Assembly: GCA_022545545.1 (NCBI GenBank)
Contig: JACZQV010000012.1
Span: 1-32,022 of the forward strand
Length of the DNA: 32,022 nt
Source of the DNA: Pseudomonadota bacterium
GTDB lineage: Bacteria > Pseudomonadota > Alphaproteobacteria > SMXQ01
Direction of reading: 5' to 3'
Made by a program: the position numbers and the translations under genes. Of the stretch, positions 1 to 8,171 are shown piece by piece. The number at the start of each line of letters is the position of its first letter. The first letter of the stretch is position 1. The notes beneath the pieces were generated by a model, which saw nothing but the letters and a program-made list of their open reading frames with translations, was not told the DNA's origin and did no database searches.

Positions 1-2
1 CG

Positions 3-1040
3 ACCGAGGAGGTCGCGTTCATCGTCGGGCGCTGGACCGGGATCCCGGTCCAGCGCATTCGACAGACCGAGTCCGAGCGTCTCGTGCGGATGGAGGACGC
101 GCTCCACGAGCGCATCGTCGGTCAGCAGGACGCCATCGAGGCGGTCAGCCGCGCGATTCTCCGGAGCAGGGCAGGCCTCAAGGACCCCCGGCGCCCGATT
201 GGATCGTTCATCTTCTCCGGGCCCACCGGCGTCGGCAAGACCGAGGTGGCGCGTCAGCTCGCCCGCGTCATGGCGATCGAGCTCACCCGCTTCGACATGT
301 CGGAATATATGGAGCGCCACACGATATCGCGGCTCATCGGCGCGCCGCCGGGCTATGTCGGCTTCGATCAGGGCGGCCTGTTGACCGACGCCATCGACCA
401 GCACCCCCATTCGGTGCTGCTGCTCGACGAGATCGAGAAGGCGCACCCGGACCTGATCTCCATCCTCCTGCAGGTGATGGATTACGGCAAGCTCACGGAT
501 CACAACGGCAAGATCGTCGATTTCCGCAACGTCATCCTGATCATGACCACCAACGCCGGCGCCGCCGATCTCGCCAAGCCGGCCATCGGCTTCGAGCGCA
601 CGGACCGCGTCGGCGAGGATGACGAAGCCATCAAGAGGATGTTCTCGCCGGAATTCCGCAACCGCCTCGACGCCACCATCCAGTTCCGGGCGCTGTCGCC
701 CGAGGTCGTCTCCCGGGTGGTCGACAAGTTCGTCATCGAGGTCGAGGAGCAGTTGGCCGACCGCAACGTCGCCATCGAGCTCACCAAGGAGGTCCGCCAG
801 TGGCTGGCCAGGAAGGGCTTCGACAAGGTGTTCGGCGCCCGCCCCCTCGGCCGGGTCATCCAGGAGCACGTCAAGCGCCCGCTCGCCGACGAGTTGCTGT
901 TCGGCCGCCTCGCCAAGGGTGGCGTCGTCAAGGTCACGGTCAAGGACGGGGCGCTCGATTTCGAGCTCAAGGAAGCGCCCAAGAAAGCGCCCAAGAGCGC
1001 CAAGCCGAAGCGTCCCAAGGAACCCGCCCTGGTCGAGTGA
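3..1040 (+). CDS. clpA: ATP-dependent Clp protease ATP-binding subunit ClpA, 3' part (5' end outside window)
   Basis: This is the C-terminal part of ClpA, the AAA+ unfoldase that feeds substrates to the ClpP peptidase in the cytoplasm. The frame is open from base 3 upstream of the track's Met, and it reads a typical pre-D2 segment (VAFIVGRWTGIPVQRI), so the gene is cut by the window edge. The second AAA+ module is complete: Walker A GPTGVGKTE, Walker B VLLLDEIEKAHPD, sensor 1 TTNAG, an arginine-finger region FSPEFRNRLD and sensor 2 GARPLGRVI. The IGF tripeptide after sensor 1 (KPAIGFER) matches the ClpP-binding loop, which ClpB lacks. GFDQGGLLTDA is also ClpA-like rather than ClpC- or ClpB-like. 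The protein ends in a Lys/Pro-rich tail (KKAPKKAPKSAKPKRPK). clpS would be expected upstream but is out of view. Confidence 0.95.
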   Translation, partial: TEEVAFIVGRWTGIPVQRIRQTESERLVRMEDALHERIVGQQDAIEAVSRAILRSRAGLKDPRRPIGSFIFSGPTGVGKTEVARQLARVMAIELTRFDMSEYMERHTISRLIGAPPGYVGFDQGGLLTDAIDQHPHSVLLLDEIEKAHPDLISILLQVMDYGKLTDHNGKIVDFRNVILIMTTNAGAADLAKPAIGFERTDRVGEDDEAIKRMFSPEFRNRLDATIQFRALSPEVVSRVVDKFVIEVEEQLADRNVAIELTKEVRQWLARKGFDKVFGARPLGRVIQEHVKRPLADELLFGRLAKGGVVKVTVKDGALDFELKEAPKKAPKSAKPKRPKEPALVE

Positions 1041-1141
1041 GGCGTTGACGGCTCCTTTGAAGGTCTTGTCCAGACGCGCCCCCTGATCCTTGCCGACGAT
1101 GCCGGGGAATACCGACGGCCGATTAAGCGGGAGGCGGAAAG

Positions 1142-1549
1142 TTGTTATCCCTGGTAACTCTCCAGGTCGATTTCATCAGGGCGATGGCCGCCAATCTGGC
1201 GGCCCCGTGGCGGGCATGGGTGGGCGCGCTTCTCGCCGCCAATTTGGTGGCGCCGCTGTTCTTCCTCGAAACCATCGAAGCACGGCTGGTCCTGGCGGCG
1301 CTCTTCATCGGCGCCGCGATCCAGATGATCATCTTCAAACGCAGGGGCTGGGTCCGGTTGCTGGGCCTCGGTCATATCCTGTGGCTGGCGATGGTGCCGT
1401 GGCTCGTCATGCGGCTCGACTGGGCGGCGCTCGACACACCGTTCTCGCAGTGGATGGCGGCGGTGATCGCGCTCAACGCCGCGTCGCTCGTCATCGATAT
1501 CGTAGACGTATTCCGATACTTCGCGGGGGAGCGCACAAGCGCCTCGTGA
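1142..1549 (+). CDS. small four-helix integral membrane protein, unknown function
   Basis: This 135-aa protein has four hydrophobic segments at about residues 25-42, 47-65, 72-90 and 103-123, so it is probably an inner-membrane protein. I do not recognise the family. The start is a TTG preceded by GGGAGG at 1129-1134, seven bases upstream, which is the best ribosome site in the area; the first internal ATG is 14 codons later. It lies about 100 bp after clpA on the same strand and converges on the FemAB-like gene. The overlapping 1090-1800 ORF in another frame is Arg/Gly-rich and looks like a shadow. No catalytic motif is visible. A membrane-facing accessory or a small DUF family is possible, but nothing in the sequence fixes a role. 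Confidence 0.7.
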   Translation: MLSLVTLQVDFIRAMAANLAAPWRAWVGALLAANLVAPLFFLETIEARLVLAALFIGAAIQMIIFKRRGWVRLLGLGHILWLAMVPWLVMRLDWAALDTPFSQWMAAVIALNAASLVIDIVDVFRYFAGERTSAS

Positions 1550-1631
1550 AACGGCGGCCAGCCGGTGTTACGCGGCGCGGCGCGAACGGTTGGTCTTTTA
1601 AAGCGGTCCCTTCTGGGGGTTTCCGCCCGCC

Positions 1632-2828
1632 TCACATCTCCTCTTCCGGCTGGCCTCCCTTCGGCCCCGGGCCCTCCTGGCGGAAGGGGCCGTGGCGCGT
1701 CAGCACGTGGCGCTCGAAATCGACCTCGCGGCGCTCCTCGTCGAGGAATCGTCCGACCACCGCGCGGAAGTGCGCGTCCCTTATCCAGTGGGCGGAATAG
1801 GTCGGCTGGGGAAGATAGCCGCGCTGGACCTTGTGCCTGCCGCCGGCGCCGGCCTCGACGCGCGCCAGCCCGGCCTCTATCGCGAAGTCCATGGCGCGGT
1901 AATAGCAAAGCTCGAAATGGAGGAACTTGTGGTCCTCCAGACACCCCCAGTTGCGGCCGTAAAGCGCATCGGCGCCGCGCAGATTCAGGGCGCCCGCGAT
2001 CTCCCTTCCGTCGCGCGCCGCCATGATCAGCACCACCTTATCGCCAAGCGTCTCGCCGAGCCGGGCGAAGAAGGCGCGGCTCAAATACGGATGCCCCCAT
2101 TTGCGGCTCACCGTGTCGATGTAAAACGCATGGAAGGCGTCCCAGTGACGGGGCTTGATGTCGGCGCCGGTCAGGGTCTCGATGGTGATGCCGGTGCCGA
2201 GCGCCCCGCGCCGTTCCTTGCGGATGGCCTTGCGCTTGCGCGACGCCAGCGTCGCCAGGAAATCATCGAAGGTCCCATAGCCCGGGTTCAGCCAGTGGAA
2301 CTGCTGGCCCTGGCGCAACAAGAAGCCCCGCTGGCCCAACAATTCCCACTGCTCTTGGGTCGGGAAGGTGACGTGGAGCGAGGAGACACCGAGACGCGAT
2401 GACACCTCCACCATGCCGGCGATCAGCGCGTTCGCCACCCCTGGCTCGGGCGCCGGGCCGCGAAGCAGCAGGCGCGGGCCGGTGACAGGGGTGAAGGGGA
2501 TGGATGCCTGGAGCTTGGGGTAATACTTGCCGCCGGCCCGCTCATAGGCCTCGGCCCAGCCCCAGTCGAAGACATATTCGCCGTAGGAGTGGGTCTTGAG
2601 ATACATCGGCGCGGCGCCGATGAGGCGGCCCGCTTCGTCCTCGATCGCCAGGTGGCGGGGCAGCCAGCCGGTAACCCTCGATGCGCAGCCGGTCTCCTCC
2701 AGCGCGCTCAGGAAGGCGTGGGAAACGAAGGGGTTGTCCGGCCCGGCGCAGGCGTCCCACTCGGCGGCGGCGATCTCATCGACGCCTGAAAGCACCTTGA
2801 CGGTGACCGGTTCGCTGCCGTCGGGCAT
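1632..2828 (-). CDS. FemAB-like / GNAT-fold acyltransferase (DUF482 family)
   Basis: This 398-aa protein resembles the FemAB-like family (PF04339, formerly DUF482), annotated as GNAT-type N-acyltransferases of unknown substrate. Supporting segments are the N-terminal NPFVSHAFLSALEE, the GAAPMYLKTHSYGEYVFDWGWA stretch (read in two parts) and a central HVTFPTQEQWELL. A basic FLATLASRKRKAIRKERR segment and AGALNLRGADALYGRNWG follow, and the C-terminal half carries FHFELCYYRAMDFAIEAGL-like sequence. The family is usually cytoplasmic, and links to peptidoglycan or peptide acylation are inferred only from the fold. The ATG at 2828 lies only six bases from a 263-bp inverted-repeat element, so the native ribosome-binding site seems to have been displaced. 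The nearest SD-like AAGG lies inside the element, too far upstream to be ideal. Function beyond acyl transfer is unknown. Confidence 0.85.
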   Translation of the reverse strand: MPDGSEPVTVKVLSGVDEIAAAEWDACAGPDNPFVSHAFLSALEETGCASRVTGWLPRHLAIEDEAGRLIGAAPMYLKTHSYGEYVFDWGWAEAYERAGGKYYPKLQASIPFTPVTGPRLLLRGPAPEPGVANALIAGMVEVSSRLGVSSLHVTFPTQEQWELLGQRGFLLRQGQQFHWLNPGYGTFDDFLATLASRKRKAIRKERRGALGTGITIETLTGADIKPRHWDAFHAFYIDTVSRKWGHPYLSRAFFARLGETLGDKVVLIMAARDGREIAGALNLRGADALYGRNWGCLEDHKFLHFELCYYRAMDFAIEAGLARVEAGAGGRHKVQRGYLPQPTYSAHWIRDAHFRAVVGRFLDEERREVDFERHVLTRHGPFRQEGPGPKGGQPEEEM

Positions 2829-2834
2829 GGTCTT

Positions 2835-3097
2835 ATACCAAAGGTCCTTGATAATGACCCCTAGAGATCGGGCAGGCGATCCGCCGGGTAGGAGGGGAGC
2901 CGCCGGCGATGCGGCGCATCGTCAAGGTTTTCCGACGCCCGCCGGCGGTTCGCATGCCCGACCGGAACGGCGGTTTCCCAAGGCTTTCGGACGGCGTCGC
3001 GCATGGCTTCCGATGTTTCACATCGCCGCGCCACGCGCTCCTAGCCGAAAACCTTGGGAAACCGTCTCTAGGGGTCATTATCAAGGACCTTTGGTAT
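2835..3097. mobile_element. 263-bp MITE-like element with 33-bp perfect terminal inverted repeats
   Basis: The left arm (2835-2867) and right arm (3065-3097) are exact reverse complements over 33 bases, starting ATACCAAAGGTCCTTG and ending CAAGGACCTTTGGTAT. The inside holds further nested pairs. Bases 2972-2990 match the reverse complement of 3045-3063 at 18 of 19 positions, and there are short hairpins at 2907-2921 and 3011-3025. No transposase-sized ORF is present, which fits a non-autonomous element. If the ends are CCAAAGG and CCTTTGG, the flanking dinucleotides are TA on both sides (2836-2837 and 3095-3096), consistent with the TA target duplication of IS630/Tc1-type elements; that last step is inference. 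It fills the gap between the FemAB-like gene and coq9, and its right end supplies part of the coq9 stop codon. Confidence 0.8.
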
Positions 3098-3825
3098 CAG
3101 CCCCGGCCGCCGGGCGGGCCCTGGCGCCGGCCAAAAGGCGTCGGAATGTTGGCCAGGATGGCGCCGAGGCGCCCGCCCACCTTGCCGATCGTCATGACGT
3201 CCGCGATCCGCCGGTCGAGGAAGGCGAAGGTCTTCTCGTAACCTTCGGAGTCGTCGTTCAGCCAGTAGAGCACGGTGGTGCCGAAGACGCCGGCCAGCGT
3301 CGCCCGCTTGGTATAGAAATTGAAGTCCGTCGCCGTATCGCCGGCGGCGTGCCACATGGCGTCCACCGTGCGATAGAGGCATTTGAGCGCCACCGGCGCG
3401 TTGGTGGGCAGCGCCAGGTACGACAACAGATGGCGCAGCGCCTCGCGGTGCTGGGCGTTCTGCTCGAGGCGGACGCGGACGGCCAGCGTTATGCGGTCAC
3501 GCACCTTAAGCTCGCCGACCTTGCGCTTTTCCAACTCCGCCATCATGCGCCTGTCGGCGAGGGTGCTGAAATGCACCGCCACTTCCGCCATGCCGCCGGG
3601 GAAGGCAAGGGGGGCGGCGGACGGATCAAACCCCGCATCCGCGAGGCCCGCCGTCAGCGCCTTGGTGGTCCAGCCGTCGAACGGGACATGGGGAAGCATG
3701 GCCTCGACGATCCTGTCGGCATCGAGCGCTGCCGGCTTCTCGCGGCCTTTTGCCTTGCCCTTGCCGGCGGTCTTGCCCTTGCCCGGCGCCTTCTTCGCCG
3801 TCTTGGCCTGGGGTTTCTTCGCCAT
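3097..3825 (-). CDS. coq9: COQ9 family ubiquinone-biosynthesis lipid-binding protein
   Basis: This is a COQ9 homologue (TIGR02396, long named 'rpsU-divergently transcribed protein'). COQ9 proteins bind lipids and present ubiquinone intermediates to COQ7-type hydroxylases at the membrane. The protein is 242 aa from the chosen ATG at 3825. It opens with a Lys/Ala-rich tail (MAKKPQAKTAKKAPGKGK), then shows family-typical segments: VPFDGWTTKALTAGLADAG, VRDRITLAVRVRLEQNAQHREALR, and a C-terminal TDFNFYTKRATLAGVFGTT followed by SEGYEKTFAFLDRRI. The track's start at 4020 would run back through def out of frame and is rejected. The gene starts five bases after the def stop, with a GAGGGG ribosome site inside the end of def, so the two form one operon. 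The divergent rpsU neighbour supports the call. Confidence 0.93.
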   Translation of the reverse strand: MAKKPQAKTAKKAPGKGKTAGKGKAKGREKPAALDADRIVEAMLPHVPFDGWTTKALTAGLADAGFDPSAAPLAFPGGMAEVAVHFSTLADRRMMAELEKRKVGELKVRDRITLAVRVRLEQNAQHREALRHLLSYLALPTNAPVALKCLYRTVDAMWHAAGDTATDFNFYTKRATLAGVFGTTVLYWLNDDSEGYEKTFAFLDRRIADVMTIGKVGGRLGAILANIPTPFGRRQGPPGGRG

Positions 3826-3830
3826 GTCGA

Positions 3831-4502
3831 TCAACCCCTCTTGGCCGCGACCTTGGCGGTCTCCGGGCCGGTCTCCGGGCCGGTCTCGGGCGCCTCGTCC
3901 TCGCCCGGCGGTTCCTCGGCCTCGATCACCAGCCGGTAACGATCCAGCTCCTCCTCGAAGCCCAAGAGCGAGAGGTCGGGCATGCGCATCGGATAGAGGA
4001 TGCCGTCGAGGTGGTCGCATTCATGCTGCACGACACGGGCGTGAAAGCCCGATGCGGCGCGCTCGACCCGGGCGCCTTCGCCGTCGATCCCGCGGTAGCG
4101 TATGGTGGTGAAACGCGGCACCAGCCCGCGCAGGCCCGGCACCGACAGGCATCCCTCCCAGTCCATCGCCATTTCCTCGCCCTCGGGCTCGATGACGGGA
4201 TTGATCAGGACCTCGGGCGGCGCGGGCGGCGGTTCCGGCGGCGGGCGGGTGGCCTCTTCCGCCCCTTCGTCGGCGCCCTCGTCGGCGCCCTCGGGTGGCC
4301 CCTCGGGCGGGATATGAAAGATGATGACGCGAAGCGGCTGATGGACCTGGGGCGCCGCCAGACCGGCGCCGCCGGCGTCCGCCAGGGTCGCCATCATGTC
4401 GGCGATCAGTCGCTGGATCTCGGGCGCGCCCGGATCGGCGATCTCCGCCGCTTTGCCTCTTAAAACCGGGTGCCCCATGCGGGCGATCTTGAGAATGGCC
4501 AT
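3831..4502 (-). CDS. def: peptide deformylase with low-complexity acidic/proline insertion
   Basis: Peptide deformylase removes the N-formyl group from new proteins at the ribosome. All three metal and active-site motifs are present: GAGLAAPQ (residues 45-52), EGCLS (116-120) and HECDH (160-164, HExxH). The family core is about 170 residues, but this protein has 223. The extra length is an insertion at about 65-97, made of Pro/Glu/Ala repeats between two core strands, and a 29-residue acidic tail with ETGP repeats. Both stretches are encoded by short in-frame DNA tandem repeats. The start at 4502 has AGGA five bases upstream. It precedes coq9 in the same operon and is divergent from rpsU. A second def beside fmt elsewhere in the genome is likely, so this may be a specialised paralogue; that is inference. 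Confidence 0.93.
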   Translation of the reverse strand: MAILKIARMGHPVLRGKAAEIADPGAPEIQRLIADMMATLADAGGAGLAAPQVHQPLRVIIFHIPPEGPPEGADEGADEGAEEATRPPPEPPPAPPEVLINPVIEPEGEEMAMDWEGCLSVPGLRGLVPRFTTIRYRGIDGEGARVERAASGFHARVVQHECDHLDGILYPMRMPDLSLLGFEEELDRYRLVIEAEEPPGEDEAPETGPETGPETAKVAAKRG

Positions 4503-4594
4503 GTTCCTAATATGAGGGCCGGGGCCTCGGGGGTAAAGCCGAAACCGGGCCGTTAATGAGACCTAAACTTCTTTCGTTTTAACTGTCGAGAGCC

Positions 4595-4623
4595 TTCACA
4601 AGCCCGCAAACGTGTGATAGAAC
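4595..4623 (+). promoter_or_regulatory. candidate sigma-70-type promoter for rpsU
   Basis: TTCACA (4595-4600) and TAGAAC (4618-4623) are separated by 17 bases, which matches -35/-10 geometry with 5/6 and 4/6 agreement to consensus. Transcription would begin near 4630 and give a leader of roughly 80 bases before the TTG start of rpsU. The call rests on sequence match only. Confidence 0.45.
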
Positions 4624-4641
4624 GCCGGTCCCTGCGGATTC

Positions 4642-4663
4642 CGGGGCCCCGTTTTGGGCCCCG
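4642..4663 (+). other. GC-only hairpin in the rpsU leader
   Basis: CGGGGCCC and GGGCCCCG form an uninterrupted 8-bp stem around a CGTTTT loop in the proposed 5' leader of rpsU. There is no U-tract after the stem, so it is not a standard terminator. It could be an mRNA stability or autoregulatory element, but this is speculative. Confidence 0.5.
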
Positions 4664-4708
4664 CGTGTGGAGGAGAACCCTATCGACGGAAAGGAGCGAA
4701 GCGGAAAA

Positions 4709-4912
4709 TTGCAGGTACACGTTAAAGACAACAACATCGATCAGGCCCTGCGCGTATTGAAGAAGAAGATGCAGCGCGAGGGCGTATACAGAGAAATGAA
4801 GATGCGCCGATCCTACGAAAAACCCTCGGAGCGCCGCGCCCGCGAGAAGGCGGAGGCCGTGCGCCGCCACCGCAAGCTCATGCGCAAGCGGATGGAGCGG
4901 GAGGGCTACTAG
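4709..4912 (+). CDS. rpsU: 30S ribosomal protein bS21
   Basis: The 67-aa product is ribosomal protein bS21 of the small subunit, which helps translation initiation. It begins [20 protein letters not shown] after the start and continues with the hallmark [21 protein letters not shown] and a basic C-terminus ending KRMEREGY. The ORF track extends it 14 codons upstream to a GTG at 4667. The family always begins at the (M)QV position, so I choose the TTG at 4709. AAGGAG at 4691-4696 lies 12 bases upstream, a little far but the only SD-like site. It is divergent from def-coq9, a gene arrangement that gave COQ9 its older bacterial name. A rho-independent terminator follows. Confidence 0.96.
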   Translation: MQVHVKDNNIDQALRVLKKKMQREGVYREMKMRRSYEKPSERRAREKAEAVRRHRKLMRKRMEREGY

Positions 4913-4964
4913 GGAAGGTGCCACCGGGTGGGATGCGCCCGGCCAAGCGAGAACGGGTCAGCCA

Positions 4965-4996
4965 AGCCGCCTCCGCATCGCCGGAAGCGGCTTTTT
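4965..4996 (+). terminator. rho-independent terminator after rpsU
   Basis: AGCCGC...TCCG pairs with CGGA...GCGGCT around a short loop, with one C/A mismatch, followed directly by TTTTT (4992-4996). It is placed about 50 bases downstream of the rpsU stop on the same strand. Confidence 0.8.
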
Positions 4997-5082
4997 CACG
5001 GGCTTTTGGCGATCACATCGCCGAAGCCCCGACATCCCAAGCGCCGGGAAGCCCAAATCCCTTCCCTCTGGCCGGATAGCGC

Positions 5083-6477
5083 TCAGCCCAGCGCCTTGAC
5101 GATGCCGTCGCACATCACCTTGGCGTCGGAGAACAGCATCATGGTGTTGTCGCGGTAGAACAGCTCGTTATCGACCCCGGCATAGCCCGTCGCCAACGAG
5201 CGCTTGACGAACAAAACCGTCTGGGCGTTCTCCACGTCCAGCACCGGCATGCCGTAGATCGGGCTCGCCGGGTCGGTCTTGGCCACCGGGTTGGTGACGT
5301 CATTGGCGCCGATGACGAAGGCGACGTCCGATGCCGCGAAGTCCCGGTTGATGTTGTCCAACTCGAAGACCTCGTCATAGGGCACGTTGGCTTCCGCCAG
5401 CAAAACGTTCATGTGCCCCGGCATGCGCCCGGCCACCGGGTGGATGGCGTAGCGCACATCGACCCCTTCTTTTTTGAGCAGATCGGCAATTTCCCGGAGC
5501 GCGTGCTGGGCCTGGGCCACCGCCATGCCATAGCCCGGCACGATGATGACGGAGCCGGCGTTCTTGAGGATGAAGGCGGCGTCATCGGCGCTGCCGGCCT
5601 TGACCGGCTTCTCGGCCGCCGCCGCCGCCACCTGGGCGTCGCCCCCTTCGGTGCCGAAGCCGCCGAGGATGACGTTGAAGATCGACCGGTTCATGCCCTT
5701 GCACATGATGTAGGAGAGGATGGCGCCCGACGAGCCGACGAGGGCGCCGACGATGATCAGGAGATCGTTCCCAAGGGTGAAGCCGATGCCACACGCCGCC
5801 CACCCGGAATAGGAGTTCAGCATCGAGATCACCACCGGCATGTCGGCGCCGCCGATGGGAACGATGAGCAGGAAGCCGAGCGCGAAGGCGAGACCCGCCA
5901 GCGCCCAGAAGGCGGTATAGGATTCGCTCATGGCGAAAGTGACGGTCAGCGCCACGAGGCCGATGGCGATCAGGGCGTTCAGCGGGTGCTGGCCGGGAAA
6001 GACCAGGGGAGAACCGCCGACCAGGCCCTGCAGCTTGGCGAACGCCACCACCGAACCGGTGAAGGTGATGGCGCCGATCGCCGTGCCGATGCTCATCTCG
6101 ATGAGCGAGACCGCCTTGATGTGGCCGACGGTGCCGATGCCGTAGGCGTCGGGCGCGTACAAGGCCGCCGCCGCCACCAGCACCGCCGCCATGCCGACCA
6201 GGCTGTGGAAGGCGGCGACCAGTTGCGGCAGCGCCGTCATCTGGATGCGCAGCGCGATGAAGGTGCCGACGGCGCCGCCGATGACGACGCCGGCGAAGAT
6301 GGTGCCGTAACTCAGCACATCGGGCAGAAGCAGGGTGGTGCCGATGGCGATCACCATGCCGATGACGCCGGATAGGTTGCCGGCCCGCGACGATTCCGGC
6401 GACGCCAAGCCCTTGAGCGCCAGGATGAAGCAGACGGAGGCGGCGAGATAGGCGAACGCCGCGAGGTTGTCGGTCAC
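5083..6477 (-). CDS. pntB: NAD(P) transhydrogenase subunit beta
   Basis: PntB carries the NADP(H)-binding domain III and most of the membrane domain II of the proton-translocating transhydrogenase, which drives NADH + NADP+ to NADPH using the proton gradient. The 464-aa length is normal. Many membrane helices fill residues 1-260, with typical segments [34 protein letters not shown] and [16 protein letters not shown]. The C-terminal third has the Rossmann-like NADP site, including [37 protein letters not shown] and [11 protein letters not shown]. The start is GTG at 6477, overlapping the pntAB stop as GTGA, so translation is coupled. It is the last gene of the pntAA-pntAB-pntB operon. Confidence 0.97.
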   Translation of the reverse strand: MTDNLAAFAYLAASVCFILALKGLASPESSRAGNLSGVIGMVIAIGTTLLLPDVLSYGTIFAGVVIGGAVGTFIALRIQMTALPQLVAAFHSLVGMAAVLVAAAALYAPDAYGIGTVGHIKAVSLIEMSIGTAIGAITFTGSVVAFAKLQGLVGGSPLVFPGQHPLNALIAIGLVALTVTFAMSESYTAFWALAGLAFALGFLLIVPIGGADMPVVISMLNSYSGWAACGIGFTLGNDLLIIVGALVGSSGAILSYIMCKGMNRSIFNVILGGFGTEGGDAQVAAAAAEKPVKAGSADDAAFILKNAGSVIIVPGYGMAVAQAQHALREIADLLKKEGVDVRYAIHPVAGRMPGHMNVLLAEANVPYDEVFELDNINRDFAASDVAFVIGANDVTNPVAKTDPASPIYGMPVLDVENAQTVLFVKRSLATGYAGVDNELFYRDNTMMLFSDAKVMCDGIVKALG

Positions 6478-6827
6478 TGCCCTGCCTCCCGCGGTTCCTT
6501 TTTCTTGAACATCTGCAGCATGCGATGGGTGACGATGAAGCCGCCGAAGATGTTGACCGAGGCCAGCACCACGGCCACCAGGCCCATGACCTTCGAGAAG
6601 TTCAACTCGGCCGGCCCGGCGGCGATCAGGGCGCCGACGATGATCACCGAGGACACCGCGTTGGTCACCGACATCAGCGGCGAATGCAGCGCCGGGGAGA
6701 CCCGCCAGACCACGTGATAGCCGACGAACACCGCCAGCACGAAGACGGTGAAGCCGAGGACGAAGGGATCGAGACCGCCGGCGGCGGCGCCCATCCCGGC
6801 GTCCTTAACGGCAGTTGCAGGTTCCAT
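6474..6827 (-). CDS. pntAB: NAD(P) transhydrogenase subunit alpha part 2 (membrane segment)
   Basis: This small 117-aa membrane protein corresponds to the C-terminal membrane part of E. coli PntA. The split arrangement is known from Rhodospirillum rubrum and other alphaproteobacteria. It shows three to four hydrophobic helices and conserved segments: [39 protein letters not shown] and [20 protein letters not shown]. The track's longer ORF (to 7199) is a shadow of pntAA in another frame. The true ATG is at 6827, giving [11 protein letters not shown]. Its A overlaps the pntAA stop (TGATG), and its own stop overlaps the pntB GTG, so all three subunits are translated in tight coupling. Confidence 0.95.
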   Translation of the reverse strand: MEPATAVKDAGMGAAAGGLDPFVLGFTVFVLAVFVGYHVVWRVSPALHSPLMSVTNAVSSVIIVGALIAAGPAELNFSKVMGLVAVVLASVNIFGGFIVTHRMLQMFKKKEPREAGQ

Positions 6828-7987
6828 CACCCATCCCCTTCCTCGGCTGGCGCCCCATGGACGACCTTGCCGTCGCGGGTCAGGAGCGCGCCCTTGATGA
6901 TCTCGTCCTCCCAGTCGATGTTGAGCGTCTTGGTCTCCTCGTCGATCAGCGGGGTGACGAAGTTCAAGAGATTGCGGGCATAAAGGGCGCTCGAATCGAC
7001 GGCGATGCGGCTCGGCACATTGGCGTGGCCGACGATCGTGACGCCATGTTTCTTCACCACCTTGCCCAACTCGCTGCCCTCGCAGTTGCCGCCGGCCTCG
7101 ACCGCGAGATCGACGATGACCGAGCCCGGTTTCATGCCCTTCACCATCTCCTCCGTGATCAGCACCGGCGCCGGCTTGCCCGGGATCAGCGCGGTGCAAA
7201 TGGCGATGTCCTGTTTCTCGAGGATCCCCCGGATCACCTTGGCCTGGCGGCGCTGGTACTCTTCGCCCATCTCGCGGGCATAGCCCGCCGCCGTCTCGCC
7301 TTCCTCCCCCTCCTCGGGCGGGACTTCGATGAAGGTGGCGCCGAGGCTCTCGACCTGCTCCTTGACGGCGGCGCGCACGTCGAAGGCGGAGACGATGGCG
7401 CCCAGACGCTTGGCGGTGGCGATGGCCTGCAGCCCGGCGACGCCGGCGCCGAAGACGACGACGCGGGCCGGCGCCACGGTGCCGGCGGCGGTCATCATCA
7501 TCGGAAAGGCGCGGCCGAATTCGAAGGCGGCGTCGATCACGGCGCGATAGCCGGCGAGGTTGCTTTGCGACGACAGCGCGTCCATCGACTGGGCGCGGGT
7601 GATGCGCGGCAGGAGCTCCATGGCGAAGGCGGTGACGCCGTGGCGGGCGTAGGCGTCGGCGTCGGCGCGGTTGGCGAGGGGCGCCAGCAGCCCGATCAAC
7701 AGGCAGCCCTGTTTCATCAGGGAAAGCTCATCGGGCTCCTCGGCGTCGCCGAACAAGGGGCGCTGGACCTTGAGAACGATATCGGCGTCGCCGAGCGCGG
7801 CGGCTTCGTCATCGGCGATGGCGGCGCCGGCCCCGGCGAACACCGCGTCGGCGATCGAGACGCCGTCGCCGGCGCCGGTCTCGATGACGACCTCGAGGCC
7901 AAGCGCGGCGAACTTCTTCACCGTATCGGGCGACGCCGCGACCCGGGCCTCGCCGGGGCGCCGTTCCTTCGGTATGGCGATCTTCAT
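6827..7987 (-). CDS. pntAA: NAD(P) transhydrogenase subunit alpha part 1 (NAD-binding, soluble)
   Basis: PntAA is the soluble NAD(H)-binding domain I, related to alanine dehydrogenase, which docks on the membrane part and passes hydride to NADP. The 386-aa length is standard. It starts [17 protein letters not shown], has the [18 protein letters not shown] segment, and then the Rossmann GAGVAG within [20 protein letters not shown]. It ends with [18 protein letters not shown]. Upstream lies a leader of about 300 bases carrying three 18-bp tandem repeats. An AGGA sits 11 bases before the ATG. It heads the transhydrogenase operon and lies beside the ABC1 kinase gene, which reads the same way but ends 295 bp upstream. 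Confidence 0.97.
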   Translation of the reverse strand: MKIAIPKERRPGEARVAASPDTVKKFAALGLEVVIETGAGDGVSIADAVFAGAGAAIADDEAAALGDADIVLKVQRPLFGDAEEPDELSLMKQGCLLIGLLAPLANRADADAYARHGVTAFAMELLPRITRAQSMDALSSQSNLAGYRAVIDAAFEFGRAFPMMMTAAGTVAPARVVVFGAGVAGLQAIATAKRLGAIVSAFDVRAAVKEQVESLGATFIEVPPEEGEEGETAAGYAREMGEEYQRRQAKVIRGILEKQDIAICTALIPGKPAPVLITEEMVKGMKPGSVIVDLAVEAGGNCEGSELGKVVKKHGVTIVGHANVPSRIAVDSSALYARNLLNFVTPLIDEETKTLNIDWEDEIIKGALLTRDGKVVHGAPAEEGDG

Positions 7988-8042
7988 GTCGGGTTAATCC
8001 TGGTGACGGTCTATTGCATTTGCTGACGCGGAGCGAGACTGT

Positions 8043-8096
8043 TCGAGAGGCGAGTCTTGGTCGAGAGGCGAGTCTTGGTCGAGAGGCGGGTCTTGG
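8043..8096. repeat. three 18-bp tandem repeats in the pntAA upstream region
   Basis: The unit TCGAGAGGCGAGTCTTGG occurs three times head to tail at 8043-8060, 8061-8078 and 8079-8096, with one A-to-G change in the third copy. Read on minus, the frame gives a repeated PLDQDS peptide in shadow ORFs, but no gene with a plausible start contains it. It lies 56 bases upstream of the pntAA start, so it is part of the leader or the promoter area. Confidence 0.9.
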
Positions 8097-8171
8097 CGGC
8101 AGGATGCCGCCTTCGGGCCGGTTTGCCAAGTGCCCGGTGGGTGCATTGCAGCGAATATCGGTGAATTTTCC

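Noticed and set aside
2833-3084. 83-aa minus ORF and overlapping plus ORFs within the inverted-repeat element
   Set aside because: The peptides arise from the palindromic arms (for example RGHYQGPLV) and have no domain; they are by-products of the repeat.
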